Assembly (NCBI RefSeq): GCF_014647875.1
Contig: NZ_BMQA01000002.1
Span: 124,001-188,000, forward strand
Direction: 5' to 3'
DNA: 64,000 nt
Origin: Streptomyces brasiliensis
GTDB taxonomy: Bacteria; Actinomycetota; Actinomycetes; Streptomycetales; Streptomycetaceae
Shown piece after piece: positions 29,734 through 39,053 of the stretch. Both the position numbers and the translations under genes were made by a program. Within the stretch, counting starts at the first letter, position 1, and each line of letters opens with the position of its first letter. The notes under the pieces are model-generated. The model had not been told where the DNA came from, ran no database searches, and was given only the letters and a program-made list of their open reading frames with translations.

Positions 29734-30282
29734 TCACGCCGTCGGCCAGGCGTCCGCCAGCATCTTGCGGGTGTCCGCCAGGAGCTGGGGCAGGACCTTC
29801 GTGTGGCCGACCACCGGCATGAAGTTCGTGTCGCCGCCCCAGCGGGGCACGATGTGCTGGTGGAGGTGGGCGGCGATGCCGGCGCCCGCTACCGTGCCCT
29901 GGTTCATGCCGATGTTGAAGCCGTGGGCGCCGGAGGCGGTCCGCAGGGCCGTCATCGCCTGCTTGGTCAGCTCGGCCAGCTCCAGGGTCTCCGGCCCGGT
30001 CAGGTCGGTGTAGTCGGCGACGTGCCGGTACGGCACGGTCATCAGGTGGCCGCCGTTGTACGGGTACAGGTTGAGCACCGCGTACACCTGCTCACCGCGC
30101 CGGACGATCAGCCCGTCCTCGTCGGACTTGGCCGGAATCGCGCAGAACGGGCAGCCGTCGTCGGCTCCCGGACCGGTGGGCTTGTTCTCGCCCTGGATGT
30201 AGGCCATCCGGTGGGGCGTCCACAGGCGCTGGAACGCGTCCTGCGTCCCCACTCCGATCTGCTGCTCCGGCTCACTCGTCAT
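29734..30282 (-). CDS. HIT family hydrolase / AP-4-A phosphorylase-like protein
   Basis: This 182-residue HIT protein has the active-site triad HLHQHIVP and a zinc-ribbon-like pair in DGCPFCAIP. The sequence NLYPYNGGHLMTVPYRHVADY is typical of the actinobacterial group that phosphorolyses Ap4A. The mycobacterial counterpart also lies between thrS and pgsA, as I recall. ATG at 30282 (MTSEPEQQ) was chosen by similarity to family starts; neither it nor an ATG 12 nt upstream has a good SD. Confidence 0.9.
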   Translation of the reverse strand: MTSEPEQQIGVGTQDAFQRLWTPHRMAYIQGENKPTGPGADDGCPFCAIPAKSDEDGLIVRRGEQVYAVLNLYPYNGGHLMTVPYRHVADYTDLTGPETLELAELTKQAMTALRTASGAHGFNIGMNQGTVAGAGIAAHLHQHIVPRWGGDTNFMPVVGHTKVLPQLLADTRKMLADAWPTA

Positions 30283-30361
30283 GCTAGGCAGCATATGGCT
30301 TCGCCCGTTCGCGGCGTGTCGGCAGGGTTGGGGAAGCCGGATTCCGGGCCAAGCTTGCCCG

Positions 30362-31018
30362 GTGCACGACGACAGCCCCGAGGCCCGCTGGGAGCGGCGC
30401 GCCGAGATGCCTCTGACCATCGCGTCGATGGCATTCCTGTGCGCCTACGCGGTCCTGGTCCTGGCGCCAAGCCCGGGGACGCCGTGGGACGACCTGTGGC
30501 TGCTGGTCCTGCTGGCGGCGTGGCTGCTCTTCGGCGTCGACTACGCCGCACGCTGGCGGCTCAGCGGTCGGCGGCTGGGCTTCGTACGGACCCACTGGCT
30601 GGACACGATCGTGTTGATCCTGCCGCTGCTGCGCCCCCTGCGGATCGTCCGTATCTACGAATCGATGCAGCACCGGCGCGGCCTCCCCCGGCTCGCCCTG
30701 CACGCGCGCGTGATCGCCTACGCGGGAATCTCCGCCGTGCTGCTGGGCTTCACCGGCGCTCTCGCCGTCTACCAGCAGGAGCGGGACGCGCCGGGCACGA
30801 CCATGCGGACGTTCGGGGACGCCGTGTGGTGGGCCTGCTCGACGCTGTCCACCGTGGGCTACGGCGACGTCGTACCGGTGACCACGGGCGGCAGGGTGAT
30901 CGCGGCCTTCGTGATGGCCTGCGGTCTGGCCCTGCTCGGTGCGGTCACCGGCTCGTTCTCGTCCTGGCTGCTGCAGGTCTTCGCCGCCGAGACCGGCGAA
31001 AGGCCCCCGGAGACGTGA
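30362..31018 (+). CDS. Potassium channel family protein
   Basis: This 218-residue membrane protein has an ion-transport-like voltage-sensor remnant (helices near residues 18-36, 45-65, 78-95 and 110-135, with a basic segment LRPLRIVRIYESMQHRRG) and a pore domain. The selectivity filter is STVGYGD, preceded by AVWWACSTL and followed by the last helix AFVMACGLALLGAVTGS. The GTG start gives VHDDSPEARWERR; the SD is weak and the start uncertain. Only 79 bp separate it from the divergent HIT gene. Confidence 0.88.
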   Translation: MHDDSPEARWERRAEMPLTIASMAFLCAYAVLVLAPSPGTPWDDLWLLVLLAAWLLFGVDYAARWRLSGRRLGFVRTHWLDTIVLILPLLRPLRIVRIYESMQHRRGLPRLALHARVIAYAGISAVLLGFTGALAVYQQERDAPGTTMRTFGDAVWWACSTLSTVGYGDVVPVTTGGRVIAAFVMACGLALLGAVTGSFSSWLLQVFAAETGERPPET

Positions 31019-31036
31019 TCGTCCCCGGGGAGCCTT
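31000..31036. terminator. Hairpin between the channel gene and thrS
   Basis: AGGCCCCCGGAGACG pairs with small bulges to CGTCCCCGGGGAGCCT around a TGAT loop. It overlaps the channel stop codon and lies 15 nt from the convergent thrS stop. Confidence 0.55.
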
Positions 31037-31050
31037 CGTGGTGAGCGCGG

Positions 31051-33027
31051 TCAGACCTGCGCCCGCTCCTCGACGACCTTCACGATCTTCTCGATGGCCT
31101 CGTCGAACGGGATGCCGTTCTCCTGCGAGCCGTCCCGGTAGCGGAAGGACACGGAGCCGGCGGACATGTCCTCGTCACCCGCGATGACCATGAAGGGCAC
31201 CTTCTGCTTCTGGGCATTGCGGATCTTCTTCTGCATACGGTCCGAGGAGGAGTCCACCTCGACGCGCAGCCCCTTCTTCTTCGCGGCGGCCGCGAACTTC
31301 TCCAGGTACTCGACGTGCGCGTCACCGATCGGGATGCCGAGCGCCTGGACGGGGGCGAGCCACGCCGGGAAGGCGCCCGCGTAGTGCTCCAGGAGCACCG
31401 CGAAGAACCGCTCGATCGAGCCGAAGAGGGCGCGGTGGATCATCACCGGGCGCTGCTTCGAGCCGTCGGGGCCCGTGTACTCCAGGTCGAAGCGCTCCGG
31501 CAGGTTGAAGTCGAGCTGGATGGTCGACATCTGCCAGGTGCGGCCGATGGCGTCCTTGGCCTGGACGGAGATCTTCGGGCCGTAGAAAGCGGCGCCGCCC
31601 GGGTCGGGGACGAGCGGGAGGCCCTGCTTCTCGGCGACCTGGCGCAGCGTCTCAGTGGCCTCCTCCCAGACCTCGTCGGAGCCGACGAACTTCTCCGGGT
31701 CCTTGGTGGACAGCTCGAGGTAGAAGTCGGTCAGGCCGTAGTCGCGCAGCAGGCCGAGGACGAAGGTGAGCGTCTTGTCGAGCTCCTCCGACATCTGTTC
31801 GCGGGTGCAGTAGATGTGCGCGTCGTCCTGCGTGAAGCCCCGGGCGCGGGTCAGGCCGTGCACGACGCCCGACTTCTCGTACCGGTACACGGTTCCGAAC
31901 TCGAAGAGGCGCAGCGGCAGTTCACGGTAGGAGCGGCCGCGCGCGTCGAAGATCAGGTTGTGCATGGGGCAGTTCATGGGCTTGAGGTAGTAGTCCACGC
32001 CCTCGTCGAGCTGCATGGGCGGGTACATGCCCTCGGCGTACCAGTCCAGGTGCCCGGACGTCTCGAAGAGCTTCCCCTTCGTCGCGTGCGGGGTGTAGAC
32101 GAACTCGTAGCCCTCTTCCTCGTGGCGTCGCCGCGAGTAGTCCTCCATCGTGCGGCGGACGATGCCGCCCTTGGGGTGGAAGACGGCGAGGCCGGAGCCG
32201 ATCTGCTCCGGGATGGAGAACAGGTCCAGCTCGTTGCCCAGCTTGCGGTGGTCGCGCTTCTCGGCCTCGGCGAGGAAGTCGAGGTACGCCTTCAGCTCGT
32301 CCTTGGACGGCCAGGCAGTGCCGTAGATGCGCTGGAGCATGGGGTTCTTCTCGCTGCCGCGCCAGTAGGCGGCCGCGTTGCGCATCAGCTTGAACGCCGG
32401 GATGAGCCGCGTCGAGGGCAGGTGGGGACCGCGGCAGAGGTCCTTCCAGCACAGCTCGCCGGTCTTGGCGTCCAGGTTGTCGTAGATCGTCAGCTCACCG
32501 GCGCCGACCTCCACGTCCGCGCCGTCCTCGCTGGACGCCGAACCCTTGAGGCCGATCAGCTCCAGCTTGTACGGCTCGTCGGCCAGCTCCTCGCGGGCGG
32601 CCTCGTCGGTCACGACGCGGCGGGAGAACTTCTGTCCCCGCTTCTGGATCTCCTGCATCTTCTTCTCGACGGCCTTGAGATCCTCGGGCGTGAACGGCCT
32701 CTCGACGTCGAAGTCGTAGTAGAAGCCGTCCTTGACCGGCGGGCCGATGCCCAGCTTGGCCTCGGGGAAGATCTCCTGCACGGCCTGCGCCATCACGTGC
32801 GCGGTGGAGTGGCGCAGGATGTTCAGGCCGTCCTCGGAGGAGATCTCGACACCCTCGACGGTCTCGCCGTCCCTGACCTCGTAGGCGAGGTCCTTCAGCT
32901 CGCCGCCCACACGCGCGGCGATGATCGAGCGCTCGCCGGCGAAGAGCTCGGCGGCCGTGGTGCCCGTCGTCACCGTGCGCTCTTCCCGCTCGGAATCGCG
33001 TTGGATGATCACACGGACGTCTGACAC
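31051..33027 (-). CDS. thrS: Threonine--tRNA ligase
   Basis: This 658-residue class II synthetase has a TGS domain (residues 1-65), the editing domain with [11 protein letters not shown] (about residue 74) and further HxxxH/Cys ligands, and the catalytic core with the zinc Cys in MNCPMHN. Motif 2 region is [10 protein letters not shown] and [10 protein letters not shown]; motif 3 is [13 protein letters not shown]. The C-terminal anticodon-binding domain includes [14 protein letters not shown]. The GTG start (VSDVRVIIQ) has GGAGAG 4-5 nt upstream. No T-box leader is seen. Confidence 0.97.
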   Translation of the reverse strand: MSDVRVIIQRDSEREERTVTTGTTAAELFAGERSIIAARVGGELKDLAYEVRDGETVEGVEISSEDGLNILRHSTAHVMAQAVQEIFPEAKLGIGPPVKDGFYYDFDVERPFTPEDLKAVEKKMQEIQKRGQKFSRRVVTDEAAREELADEPYKLELIGLKGSASSEDGADVEVGAGELTIYDNLDAKTGELCWKDLCRGPHLPSTRLIPAFKLMRNAAAYWRGSEKNPMLQRIYGTAWPSKDELKAYLDFLAEAEKRDHRKLGNELDLFSIPEQIGSGLAVFHPKGGIVRRTMEDYSRRRHEEEGYEFVYTPHATKGKLFETSGHLDWYAEGMYPPMQLDEGVDYYLKPMNCPMHNLIFDARGRSYRELPLRLFEFGTVYRYEKSGVVHGLTRARGFTQDDAHIYCTREQMSEELDKTLTFVLGLLRDYGLTDFYLELSTKDPEKFVGSDEVWEEATETLRQVAEKQGLPLVPDPGGAAFYGPKISVQAKDAIGRTWQMSTIQLDFNLPERFDLEYTGPDGSKQRPVMIHRALFGSIERFFAVLLEHYAGAFPAWLAPVQALGIPIGDAHVEYLEKFAAAAKKKGLRVEVDSSSDRMQKKIRNAQKQKVPFMVIAGDEDMSAGSVSFRYRDGSQENGIPFDEAIEKIVKVVEERAQV

Positions 33028-33138
33028 CGGTCTCTCCTGACTGCTGGTGGATGCGGGCGCCGTACCAGGAGCGCGCGCAATACCGGATCGTACCGACCCG
33101 GCGCCGCCGACCGCGAAACGGTCACCCTTAGTGCCCCC

Positions 33139-34374
33139 TCAGTCGCAGTCGTCCCCGCTGCAGGCCTCCTCGAAGAAGTCGAGGTTCTCCTGAAGAAACT
33201 TCATCAGCCGGTCCCGCTCGGCCTCGTCCACCTGTACCGGCGCGACCCCGGAGGCACCGGTCAGCCGCCGGAACCCGCCCCGGCTCTCCAGCCGGCCGTG
33301 CACCCGCACCGGCAGGCCGACGAGGTGTGCGTGTCCGGCGATCCGGTACGCCTCCTCGTCGAGGAGCACACGGACGTGCGGCACCTCGGCGCCGGCGATG
33401 ACCCGCAGCCGTACGGCACCCTCGCCGCGCGGCCCGGACCTGCGCATCCGCTCCACGGCGCCGGTGATGCGGACCGGGACGGACGGTTCGTCGCGCAGGA
33501 AGCGGACCCCGGCCTCGCGCAGGACGGGCAGGTCGCCCGGCGAGAACTCGACGGGCTCGGCCGAAGCCGCGCAGTCCTCGGGGACACCGGCGGCGGGCGC
33601 CCACTCGACGGCGATGCGGGCGCCCTCGGTGCCACGGACCAGGGTGACCAGGGCCTCGGTGAGTTCACGGCTGACGCCGGTCTCGACGGCGCCGTCGAAG
33701 GCGTCCATGCCGCCGGTGGCCCGCTGGTAGTCGATGGCCTCGCGGGCGGCGCAGAGGGCCTGGTGGAGCCGGACGGCGAGGGGCCGGCCCTCGCTGACGG
33801 GCACGAACGCGGTCAGGCTGCGGCCGCCCGCCGCCGAGCCGACGAGGACGTGCTCCAGCATCGCGGCGGCCGACCGGCGGTGCCGGGCGCCGTAGTAGCC
33901 GGCGCACGCGCGTGTGGCGAGCGCGCCCGCCAGGAGCGTCTGCCGGGCGGCCGTACGCAGTTGTTCCTCGAGCGTCCACGGCGCCGCGCCCACCGGACCG
34001 GTCGGCACATCCCGCCACCAGCGGATCTCGTCGCTCGGCACGGCGAGTGAGAGGAGGACCTCGCGCGCGGAGGGCGTTCCGCTGCGGGAGAGGGCGACGA
34101 GCGCCTCGCCGAGCAGGTCGTCGCTGTCGGGGAAGGCGCGGCTCTCGGGCACCAGCAGGCTGGTCCCGCCGCCGCCCGGCCCGGGCGGGGTCCAGCGGCC
34201 GTAGCGTCCCGGCGCGCCGCCGCGCCGCTGCCAGCCGTGCCGGTGCAGCAGGGCGCTGAGCACGGTGGGGTCGACCTCGGCGGGTTCGGGCGGCTGACTC
34301 CAGTGGGCGCCGGCCTCGTCGGCGGGATGGGGCCTGACGTCCCGCAGGGGCTCCTCGTACGGACGGTGCCTCAT
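33139..34374 (-). CDS. Conserved hypothetical protein with OB-like C-terminal domain (411 aa)
   Basis: I do not recognise a named family. The N-terminal 80 residues are Pro/Gly-rich with short motifs (VLSALLHRHGWQRRGG). The middle (about 90-280) is Ala/Arg-rich and probably helical. Residues about 300-390 read as alternating strands: VPVRITGAVERM, GAVRLRVIAG, VRVLLDEEAYR, GLPVRVHGRLESRGGFRRLTG. That pattern (V.G.L.R.G..RRLT) looks like an OB fold. The last residues are acidic with a terminal cysteine pair region (EEACSGDDCD). The ATG overlaps the stop of the DUF4365 gene, so the two are made together. Confidence 0.75.
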   Translation of the reverse strand: MRHRPYEEPLRDVRPHPADEAGAHWSQPPEPAEVDPTVLSALLHRHGWQRRGGAPGRYGRWTPPGPGGGGTSLLVPESRAFPDSDDLLGEALVALSRSGTPSAREVLLSLAVPSDEIRWWRDVPTGPVGAAPWTLEEQLRTAARQTLLAGALATRACAGYYGARHRRSAAAMLEHVLVGSAAGGRSLTAFVPVSEGRPLAVRLHQALCAAREAIDYQRATGGMDAFDGAVETGVSRELTEALVTLVRGTEGARIAVEWAPAAGVPEDCAASAEPVEFSPGDLPVLREAGVRFLRDEPSVPVRITGAVERMRRSGPRGEGAVRLRVIAGAEVPHVRVLLDEEAYRIAGHAHLVGLPVRVHGRLESRGGFRRLTGASGVAPVQVDEAERDRLMKFLQENLDFFEEACSGDDCD

Positions 34375-34937
34375 GGTCTGCCTCCCGACCCGACCCGCGT
34401 CATGATCTCGCAGAGCGCACGGTCGTCGAAGATGCGCGAGGTCGGGACACGCACCGTGGTCCGGTGCCGTCCGGTGATCGCGTGACCGGCCAGGTTGACC
34501 CAGTAGCAGCAGTGCCTCAGATCGAGCCGGTCGTGGCTGGCCCGCAGCCAGTCGTCCTGGGACCGGGGCACGAGCATGACGACCAGGATCTTGTGCACCG
34601 AGACGGGGGTGCGGGCGAGTTTGCGCAGGTGATCGTTGTCGAGTGTGAAGGAGAAGAAACGGCCGGGTGGGTTGGGTGCGATCTGGTACGTGCACTTCAA
34701 CTGCACCTTGATGGTGACCTCGTCGTCGACCGTGTGCCCCGGCGAGCCGTGACTGACGTGCCAGTCGATGCCGTTGTCCGGGAACGGCTGGGACAGAGAG
34801 CAGCCCGCGGCGGCGGCGACCGCGTGCAGATAACCGACCTGCAGTGTCTCCATGCAGGCGGTGGTGGCGAGTGTGCCGCGATGGGGGCCCGTGCGTTCGG
34901 GCAGCAGCCCGCCCCGCTCGGGCTGCGCTATCGCCAT
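34371..34937 (-). CDS. DUF4365 domain-containing protein (possible PD-(D/E)XK-type fold)
   Basis: This 188-residue protein has residues GIDWHVSHGSPG, then EVTIKVQLKCT about 15 residues later. The spacing of the Asp and the QLK matches the D-Xn-(E/Q)-X-K core of PD-(D/E)XK nucleases, and DUF4365 is the family I associate with that pattern. Further on are LARTPVSVHKILVVMLVP, DLRHCCYWVNLAG and TVRVPTSRIFDD. ATG at 34937 (MAIAQPERG) was chosen; GGAAGG lies 10 nt upstream. It is the first gene of a two-gene unit with the OB-like protein. Nuclease activity is an inference. Confidence 0.75.
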   Translation of the reverse strand: MAIAQPERGGLLPERTGPHRGTLATTACMETLQVGYLHAVAAAAGCSLSQPFPDNGIDWHVSHGSPGHTVDDEVTIKVQLKCTYQIAPNPPGRFFSFTLDNDHLRKLARTPVSVHKILVVMLVPRSQDDWLRASHDRLDLRHCCYWVNLAGHAITGRHRTTVRVPTSRIFDDRALCEIMTRVGSGGRP

Positions 34938-35106
34938 GACCAAACAGCCTTCCAAGCCAAGTGAATCCCCGCAACGGGCCGCTGAACTGCAAATACCCGT
35001 ACTCCTGTTGTGTCCTTCCGGCGTACGGCGCAAACAGCCCGGGTATCACCAAACAGGCAGAAGACGGGACGTCAGCTGCCGTGGGTGAACAAGGAGTTGT
35101 GTAGGC

Positions 35107-35832
35107 ATGACGTGCTGGTACGAAGGGCCCCTGGCCGCCTTCGACACGGAGACCACGGGTGTGGACGTCGAGACCGACCGGATCGTGTCGGCCGCCGTCG
35201 TCGTCCAGGACGCCCCGGGCACCCGGCCCCGGGTGTCCCGCTGGCTGGTGAACCCGGGCGTGCCGGTGCCGGAGGCGGCGACGGCGGTGCACGGGCTGAC
35301 GGAGGAACACCTGCAGCGCAACGGCCGCTGGCCGGCGCCGGTGATGTACGAGATAGCCGAGGAACTGGCCGAGCACGCGGCCATGCACCGGCCGCTCGTG
35401 GTGATGAACGCTCCCTTCGATCTGACGCTCCTGGACCGCGAGTTGCGCCGCCACCGCGCGTCGTCGCTCGACCGCTGGTTCGAGACGGCACCGCTGCACG
35501 TGCTGGATCCGCGGGTCCTGGACAAGCATCTGGACCGCTACCGCAAGGGCCGGCGCACACTGACCGACCTGTGCGCGCACTACGGCGTCACGCTGGACGG
35601 CGCGCACGACGCGGCGGCGGACGCACTGGCCGCGCTCGACGTCGTGCGGGCCCTGGGACGGCGGTTCGCGACCCGGCTCGAGCGGCTGACCCCGGCCGAG
35701 CTGCACACGCTCCAGGCGACATGGCACGCGGCCCAGGCGCGCGGCCTGCAGGCGTGGTTCGCGCGCAGCGGCTCGGAGGAAGCCGTGAACCAGGACTGGC
35801 CCCTGCGCCCGGACCTGCCGGCCGCGGCATGA
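35107..35832 (+). CDS. 3'-5' exonuclease, DnaQ/DEDD family (Pol III epsilon-like)
   Basis: This 241-residue stand-alone exonuclease has ExoI AAFDTETTGVD, ExoII-type VVMNAPFDLTLLDRE and ExoIII GAHDAAADALAALDV, matching the DEDDh pattern (His just before the last Asp). It could proofread or trim DNA or RNA; no polymerase is linked. The 169-bp divergent gap to the DUF4365 gene would hold both promoters. It ends in an intrinsic terminator that also serves the opposite tRNA. Confidence 0.92.
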   Translation: MTCWYEGPLAAFDTETTGVDVETDRIVSAAVVVQDAPGTRPRVSRWLVNPGVPVPEAATAVHGLTEEHLQRNGRWPAPVMYEIAEELAEHAAMHRPLVVMNAPFDLTLLDRELRRHRASSLDRWFETAPLHVLDPRVLDKHLDRYRKGRRTLTDLCAHYGVTLDGAHDAAADALAALDVVRALGRRFATRLERLTPAELHTLQATWHAAQARGLQAWFARSGSEEAVNQDWPLRPDLPAAA

Positions 35833-35841
35833 GCAGCACAA

Positions 35842-35872
35842 AAAAGCCGGTCCGCCAACGCGGACCGGCTTT
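35842..35872. terminator. Bidirectional terminator between exonuclease and tRNA-Val
   Basis: GCCGGTCCGC, loop CAAC, GCGGACCGGC, with A-run on the left and TTT on the right. It is one of the few hairpins here with real A/T tails. Confidence 0.85.
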
Positions 35873-35878
35873 CCCCGG

Positions 35879-35950
35879 TGGGCGATACTGGGTTCGAACC
35901 AGTGACCTCTTCGGTGTGAACGAAGCGCTCTCCCACTGAGCTAATCGCCC
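35879..35950 (-). tRNA. tRNA-Val (anticodon CAC), copy 1
   Basis: Seventy-two nucleotides including the discriminator A fold into a complete cloverleaf: acceptor GGGCGAT/ATCGCCC, D stem GCTC/GAGC, anticodon stem CTTCG/CGAAG around loop TTCACAC, T stem ACTGG/CCAGT around TTCGAAC. The anticodon is CAC, reading GUG. The 3' CCA is not encoded. It is identical to the copy at 39311-39382. Confidence 0.95.
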
Positions 35951-35963
35951 GGGAACGCACTGA

Positions 35964-35993
35964 ACAATACAGGGACCGGCGGGTTTCGTTCAA
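35964..35993 (-). promoter_or_regulatory. Promoter for tRNA-Val(CAC) copy 1
   Basis: Read on the minus strand: -35 TTGAAC, 18-nt spacer, -10 TATTGT, about 14 nt before the tRNA 5' end. This fits the principal sigma factor (HrdB) class. The -35 overlaps the stop codon of the neighbouring SRPBCC gene. Confidence 0.6.
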
Positions 35994-36436
35994 ACCGCTT
36001 CGAGGTGGGCGCACAGCCCCCGCCTCCCGGCCCGCATCATCAGCCGGTGGTTGACGCGGAAGACGGGGCGTCCGAGTACGGCGAATCTCCTGAGCATCGG
36101 CTTGTGCACGTCCACGACCTGGTCGTACCGGGCGAGGGTGCCGGCCCCGTCGGCGGTGAGCGTCCAGCGCGCCCAGCCGTCGAGGTCGCCGGACATCGCG
36201 ATCTCCAGGACCCCGGTGGCCGGGTCGCGGCGCGCCTCGCGTGCGGTGACGGTGATGTCGTACGGCAGGAGGGAGCGCATCGTGAGGACGCCGGTGGAGT
36301 CGTTCAGCCGGGTCACCAAACGCACCTGGGGCCACCAGCGCGGGTAGTCCTCGACGCGCTCGAGCACCGCGTACACCTCCGCGAGCGGCGCGGGCACGGA
36401 CCACAGAGTGCGGAAGCGGTAGTGGTTCCAGTCCAT
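35990..36436 (-). CDS. SRPBCC family (START/polyketide-cyclase-like) protein
   Basis: This 148-residue protein starts MDWNHYRFRTLWSVPAPLAEVYAVLE, split as DWNHYRFRTLW and PLAEVYAVLERVEDYPRWW, the usual first strand and helix of START-type ligand-binding proteins. Later blocks are GDLDGWARWTL and YDQVVDVHKPMLRRF. The ATG at 36436 was preferred because conservation begins there; an ATG 78 nt upstream adds a non-conserved head. The ligand is unknown. It is divergent from the large membrane protein gene. Confidence 0.85.
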   Translation of the reverse strand: MDWNHYRFRTLWSVPAPLAEVYAVLERVEDYPRWWPQVRLVTRLNDSTGVLTMRSLLPYDITVTAREARRDPATGVLEIAMSGDLDGWARWTLTADGAGTLARYDQVVDVHKPMLRRFAVLGRPVFRVNHRLMMRAGRRGLCAHLEAV

Positions 36437-36548
36437 GTCCGGAGTGTGCCCCCAGCCGCTCGCACCCAGCGCCTCCTGCGGGAATCCGAGCAAGTTCTGA
36501 GTACGCGTACTCATGGCGTGCGGCGTGACCCGCGCCACACTCCCAGCC

Positions 36549-39029
36549 ATGACGTACTTTCCGCCCCCGGCCGAGGAGCTGCGGTTCCTGGACGCCGAGC
36601 TGCGCCAACTGGACGCCCGGCGCGCCCAGTTGCTCGCGCGCCGGGCCTGGCTGGTCACGGCCCTGCAGTCGGCCGCGCACGGTCCCGAGCCCGCCTTCGC
36701 CCCGCGCCCGGAGGCGTCCGCCCCGCGCGTGCAGAACGTGCTGCTCCTGCTGGGCGGCGTACTGCTGACCATCGCGGCAACGGCGTTCACGCTGGTCAGC
36801 TGGGGGCACCTGGGGATCGCCGGGCGGGCGGCGGTGCTGGGCACCGTGACGCTGGCGACGCTCGTGGCGCCGCTGCCGCTGCTGCACCGCGGGCTGCGCT
36901 CGACCGCCGAGGCGGTGGCCGGGCTGGGGCTCGCCCTCACGGTCCTCGACGCCTACGCCCTGCACGAGGCGGCCCTCACGAGCACGGACGGCACGGCGTA
37001 CGCGGCCGTCGCGACGACCGCGCTCGCCGCTCTGTGGGCGGCCTACGGCACCACGCTCGGCACCCTGCGCCTGCCCCGCCCGGCCGCGCTGGTCGCCGCC
37101 CAACTTCCGCTGCCGCTCGGGGCGATCGCGGCGGACGCGGGTGCGTACGGCAGCACGGCCGCGCTCCTGGTGACGGCGGCGGCCGACGCGGCCGTGGCAC
37201 TGCTCACGACCGCCCCGACCCTGCGCTCCGTACGGATCGCCGCCACGATCGGCGCGTACGGCCTGGGCGGCTGGGGTGTCCTGGCAGCCACGTGGCTGTC
37301 CTGGACGGCCCCCGGCCCGAGCGCCGCCGCCCGTGCGGCGGCGCTCCTGACGTTCGCGTCGGCGATCACCCTGACGGCGGCTTGGCGCATCCCGACGCCG
37401 CCACTCGCGGGACCGACGGACGCACCCACCGAGGCGGACCCGGTTCGGGCCACCGCCGACTCGGCGATACCGGGCACCACCCCTCCGGGCTTCCACGCTC
37501 GGACGCCCGCCCCCGCCATCCCGATGTTCCGCCCCGCTTCCCTGGTCACCGCCAACGCGCTCCTCGCCGGTCTGCTTCTCCTCGCCGCCGTCGGTGGTGT
37601 ACTGCGGGTGACGGTGCCCGACGGGTGGGCCATGGTCGGCGAACTGCTCTGTGCCATCGGCCTGTTGGCGGGCATCCGGGGGCGGATGCCCGAGCGGGTG
37701 CGGTTCGGCCTCGGGTGGGCCGGTGTCGGCGTGCAGGCATTCGCGCTGCTCTGGGCGCTCCCGTTGGCCGCCGTCGTCGTACTCGGCCCCTTCGGGCTGC
37801 CTGCCCACCCCTGGTCGGGCGCGCCGGTGGATGCGCGGGCCGCGGTGACCGCCGGCACTCCGTGGCCGCCGGACGCCGGGCCGGGTCTGGTGGTGTTCAT
37901 GGTCGCCGCCGCGGCCCTGGCCCTGCTGGTCCGCGAGCCGGTGTGGCGGCCGAGGGCCCTGACGGGCTCGGCGGTCCTGGTCTGGGCGGCGGTGCTCGCC
38001 GTGCCCGCGACCCTCCAGCTCCCCTACACGGTGGACCTGTTGGTGACCGGCCTGCTGACCGCGGCGGCACTCCTCGCCCCGCTCCGCCCGCCCACCGGCG
38101 TGCTCCTCGCCCTGGTCACCTCCGGCGACCTGGCCCTCCTCGCCCTGGCCGACCGGACCGCGACGCTGACCGTACTGTCCGCCCTCACCGTGCTGTTCGC
38201 GGTGGCGTCGGCCCGCCCCCGTCTCGCTCCCGTCACGGCGCCGGCCGCCCTCGTGTACGCGACCGCGCTGGCCTGCGCCACGGGCGCGGCCGCCGGCTGG
38301 CAGCCGCAGTACACGGCCCTGCTGGTCCTGGCCGTCCCGGCGGCCGCGACACTGCTCGCGCCCCGCTTCGACCGCCAGGCCCGGCTCGGCACCGAGGTGA
38401 CGGGCGCCGCCGCCGGACTCGTCTCCCTCGCGCTCGCCGTCACCGACGCGCCGCTGCTGGCCGTGGTGCTGGCCCTGCTCGGGGTGATCGCCGCCGCGAC
38501 GGCGGTACGTCCGGACCGCCGCCCCCTCGGCCTCGTGGCTGCCGCCCTGTTCGTCCTGGCGGCCTGGGTCAGGCTGGCGGCGTGGGACGTCGGCACTCCG
38601 GAGGCGTACACCCTGCCGGTGACCGTCCCCGCGCTGCTGGTGGGCGCGTGGCGCAGGCACCGTGATCCGTCGGCCCGGTCCTGGACGGCCTACGGACCCG
38701 GTCTGGCCGCGACGCTCGTGCCCAGCCTCGTCGCGGTGTGGCACGACGAGGGCCGGCCGCGACCGCTGCTCCTGGGCGGGGCGGCGCTGGCCGTGACCCT
38801 GCTGGGTGCCCGCCACCGTCTCCGGGCCCCGCTCGTCCTCGGCGGCTCCGTGCTGGTGCTGGACGCGCTGCACGAGCTGGCGCCGTATCTGGTGCAGGTC
38901 GCCGACGCGCTCCCCCGCTGGGTGCCACCGGCACTCGCCGGGCTGCTGCTCCTCGCCGTGGGGGCGACGTACGAACAGCGCATCCGGGACATGCGGCGGG
39001 TGCGGGAGGTGCTGGGGAGGATGAACTAG
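36549..39029 (+). CDS. Large polytopic membrane protein (SCO7613 C-terminal domain type)
   Basis: This 826-residue protein has an N-terminal helical coiled segment (AEELRFLDAELRQLDARRAQLL) followed by some 20 hydrophobic stretches rich in Ala, Leu and Val. A polar Pro/Thr-rich loop lies near residues 295-325. No catalytic motif is evident. Similar proteins in Streptomyces are described only as SCO7613-type membrane proteins. Its function is unknown. It is bracketed by two identical tRNA-Val genes together with the SRPBCC gene. Confidence 0.8.
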   Translation: MTYFPPPAEELRFLDAELRQLDARRAQLLARRAWLVTALQSAAHGPEPAFAPRPEASAPRVQNVLLLLGGVLLTIAATAFTLVSWGHLGIAGRAAVLGTVTLATLVAPLPLLHRGLRSTAEAVAGLGLALTVLDAYALHEAALTSTDGTAYAAVATTALAALWAAYGTTLGTLRLPRPAALVAAQLPLPLGAIAADAGAYGSTAALLVTAAADAAVALLTTAPTLRSVRIAATIGAYGLGGWGVLAATWLSWTAPGPSAAARAAALLTFASAITLTAAWRIPTPPLAGPTDAPTEADPVRATADSAIPGTTPPGFHARTPAPAIPMFRPASLVTANALLAGLLLLAAVGGVLRVTVPDGWAMVGELLCAIGLLAGIRGRMPERVRFGLGWAGVGVQAFALLWALPLAAVVVLGPFGLPAHPWSGAPVDARAAVTAGTPWPPDAGPGLVVFMVAAAALALLVREPVWRPRALTGSAVLVWAAVLAVPATLQLPYTVDLLVTGLLTAAALLAPLRPPTGVLLALVTSGDLALLALADRTATLTVLSALTVLFAVASARPRLAPVTAPAALVYATALACATGAAAGWQPQYTALLVLAVPAAATLLAPRFDRQARLGTEVTGAAAGLVSLALAVTDAPLLAVVLALLGVIAAATAVRPDRRPLGLVAAALFVLAAWVRLAAWDVGTPEAYTLPVTVPALLVGAWRRHRDPSARSWTAYGPGLAATLVPSLVAVWHDEGRPRPLLLGGAALAVTLLGARHRLRAPLVLGGSVLVLDALHELAPYLVQVADALPRWVPPALAGLLLLAVGATYEQRIRDMRRVREVLGRMN

Positions 39030-39030
39030 T

Positions 39031-39053
39031 CCATCAGGGCGGCGTCCTGATGG
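39031..39053 (+). terminator. Terminator after the large membrane protein gene
   Basis: CCATCAGG and CCTGATGG flank a 7-nt loop, 1 nt after the stop codon. Confidence 0.65.

Noticed and set aside
33028..33138. T-box leader for thrS
   Set aside because: No AGGGTGG-type T-box sequence or specifier stem is seen; actinobacterial T-boxes are mostly on other genes.
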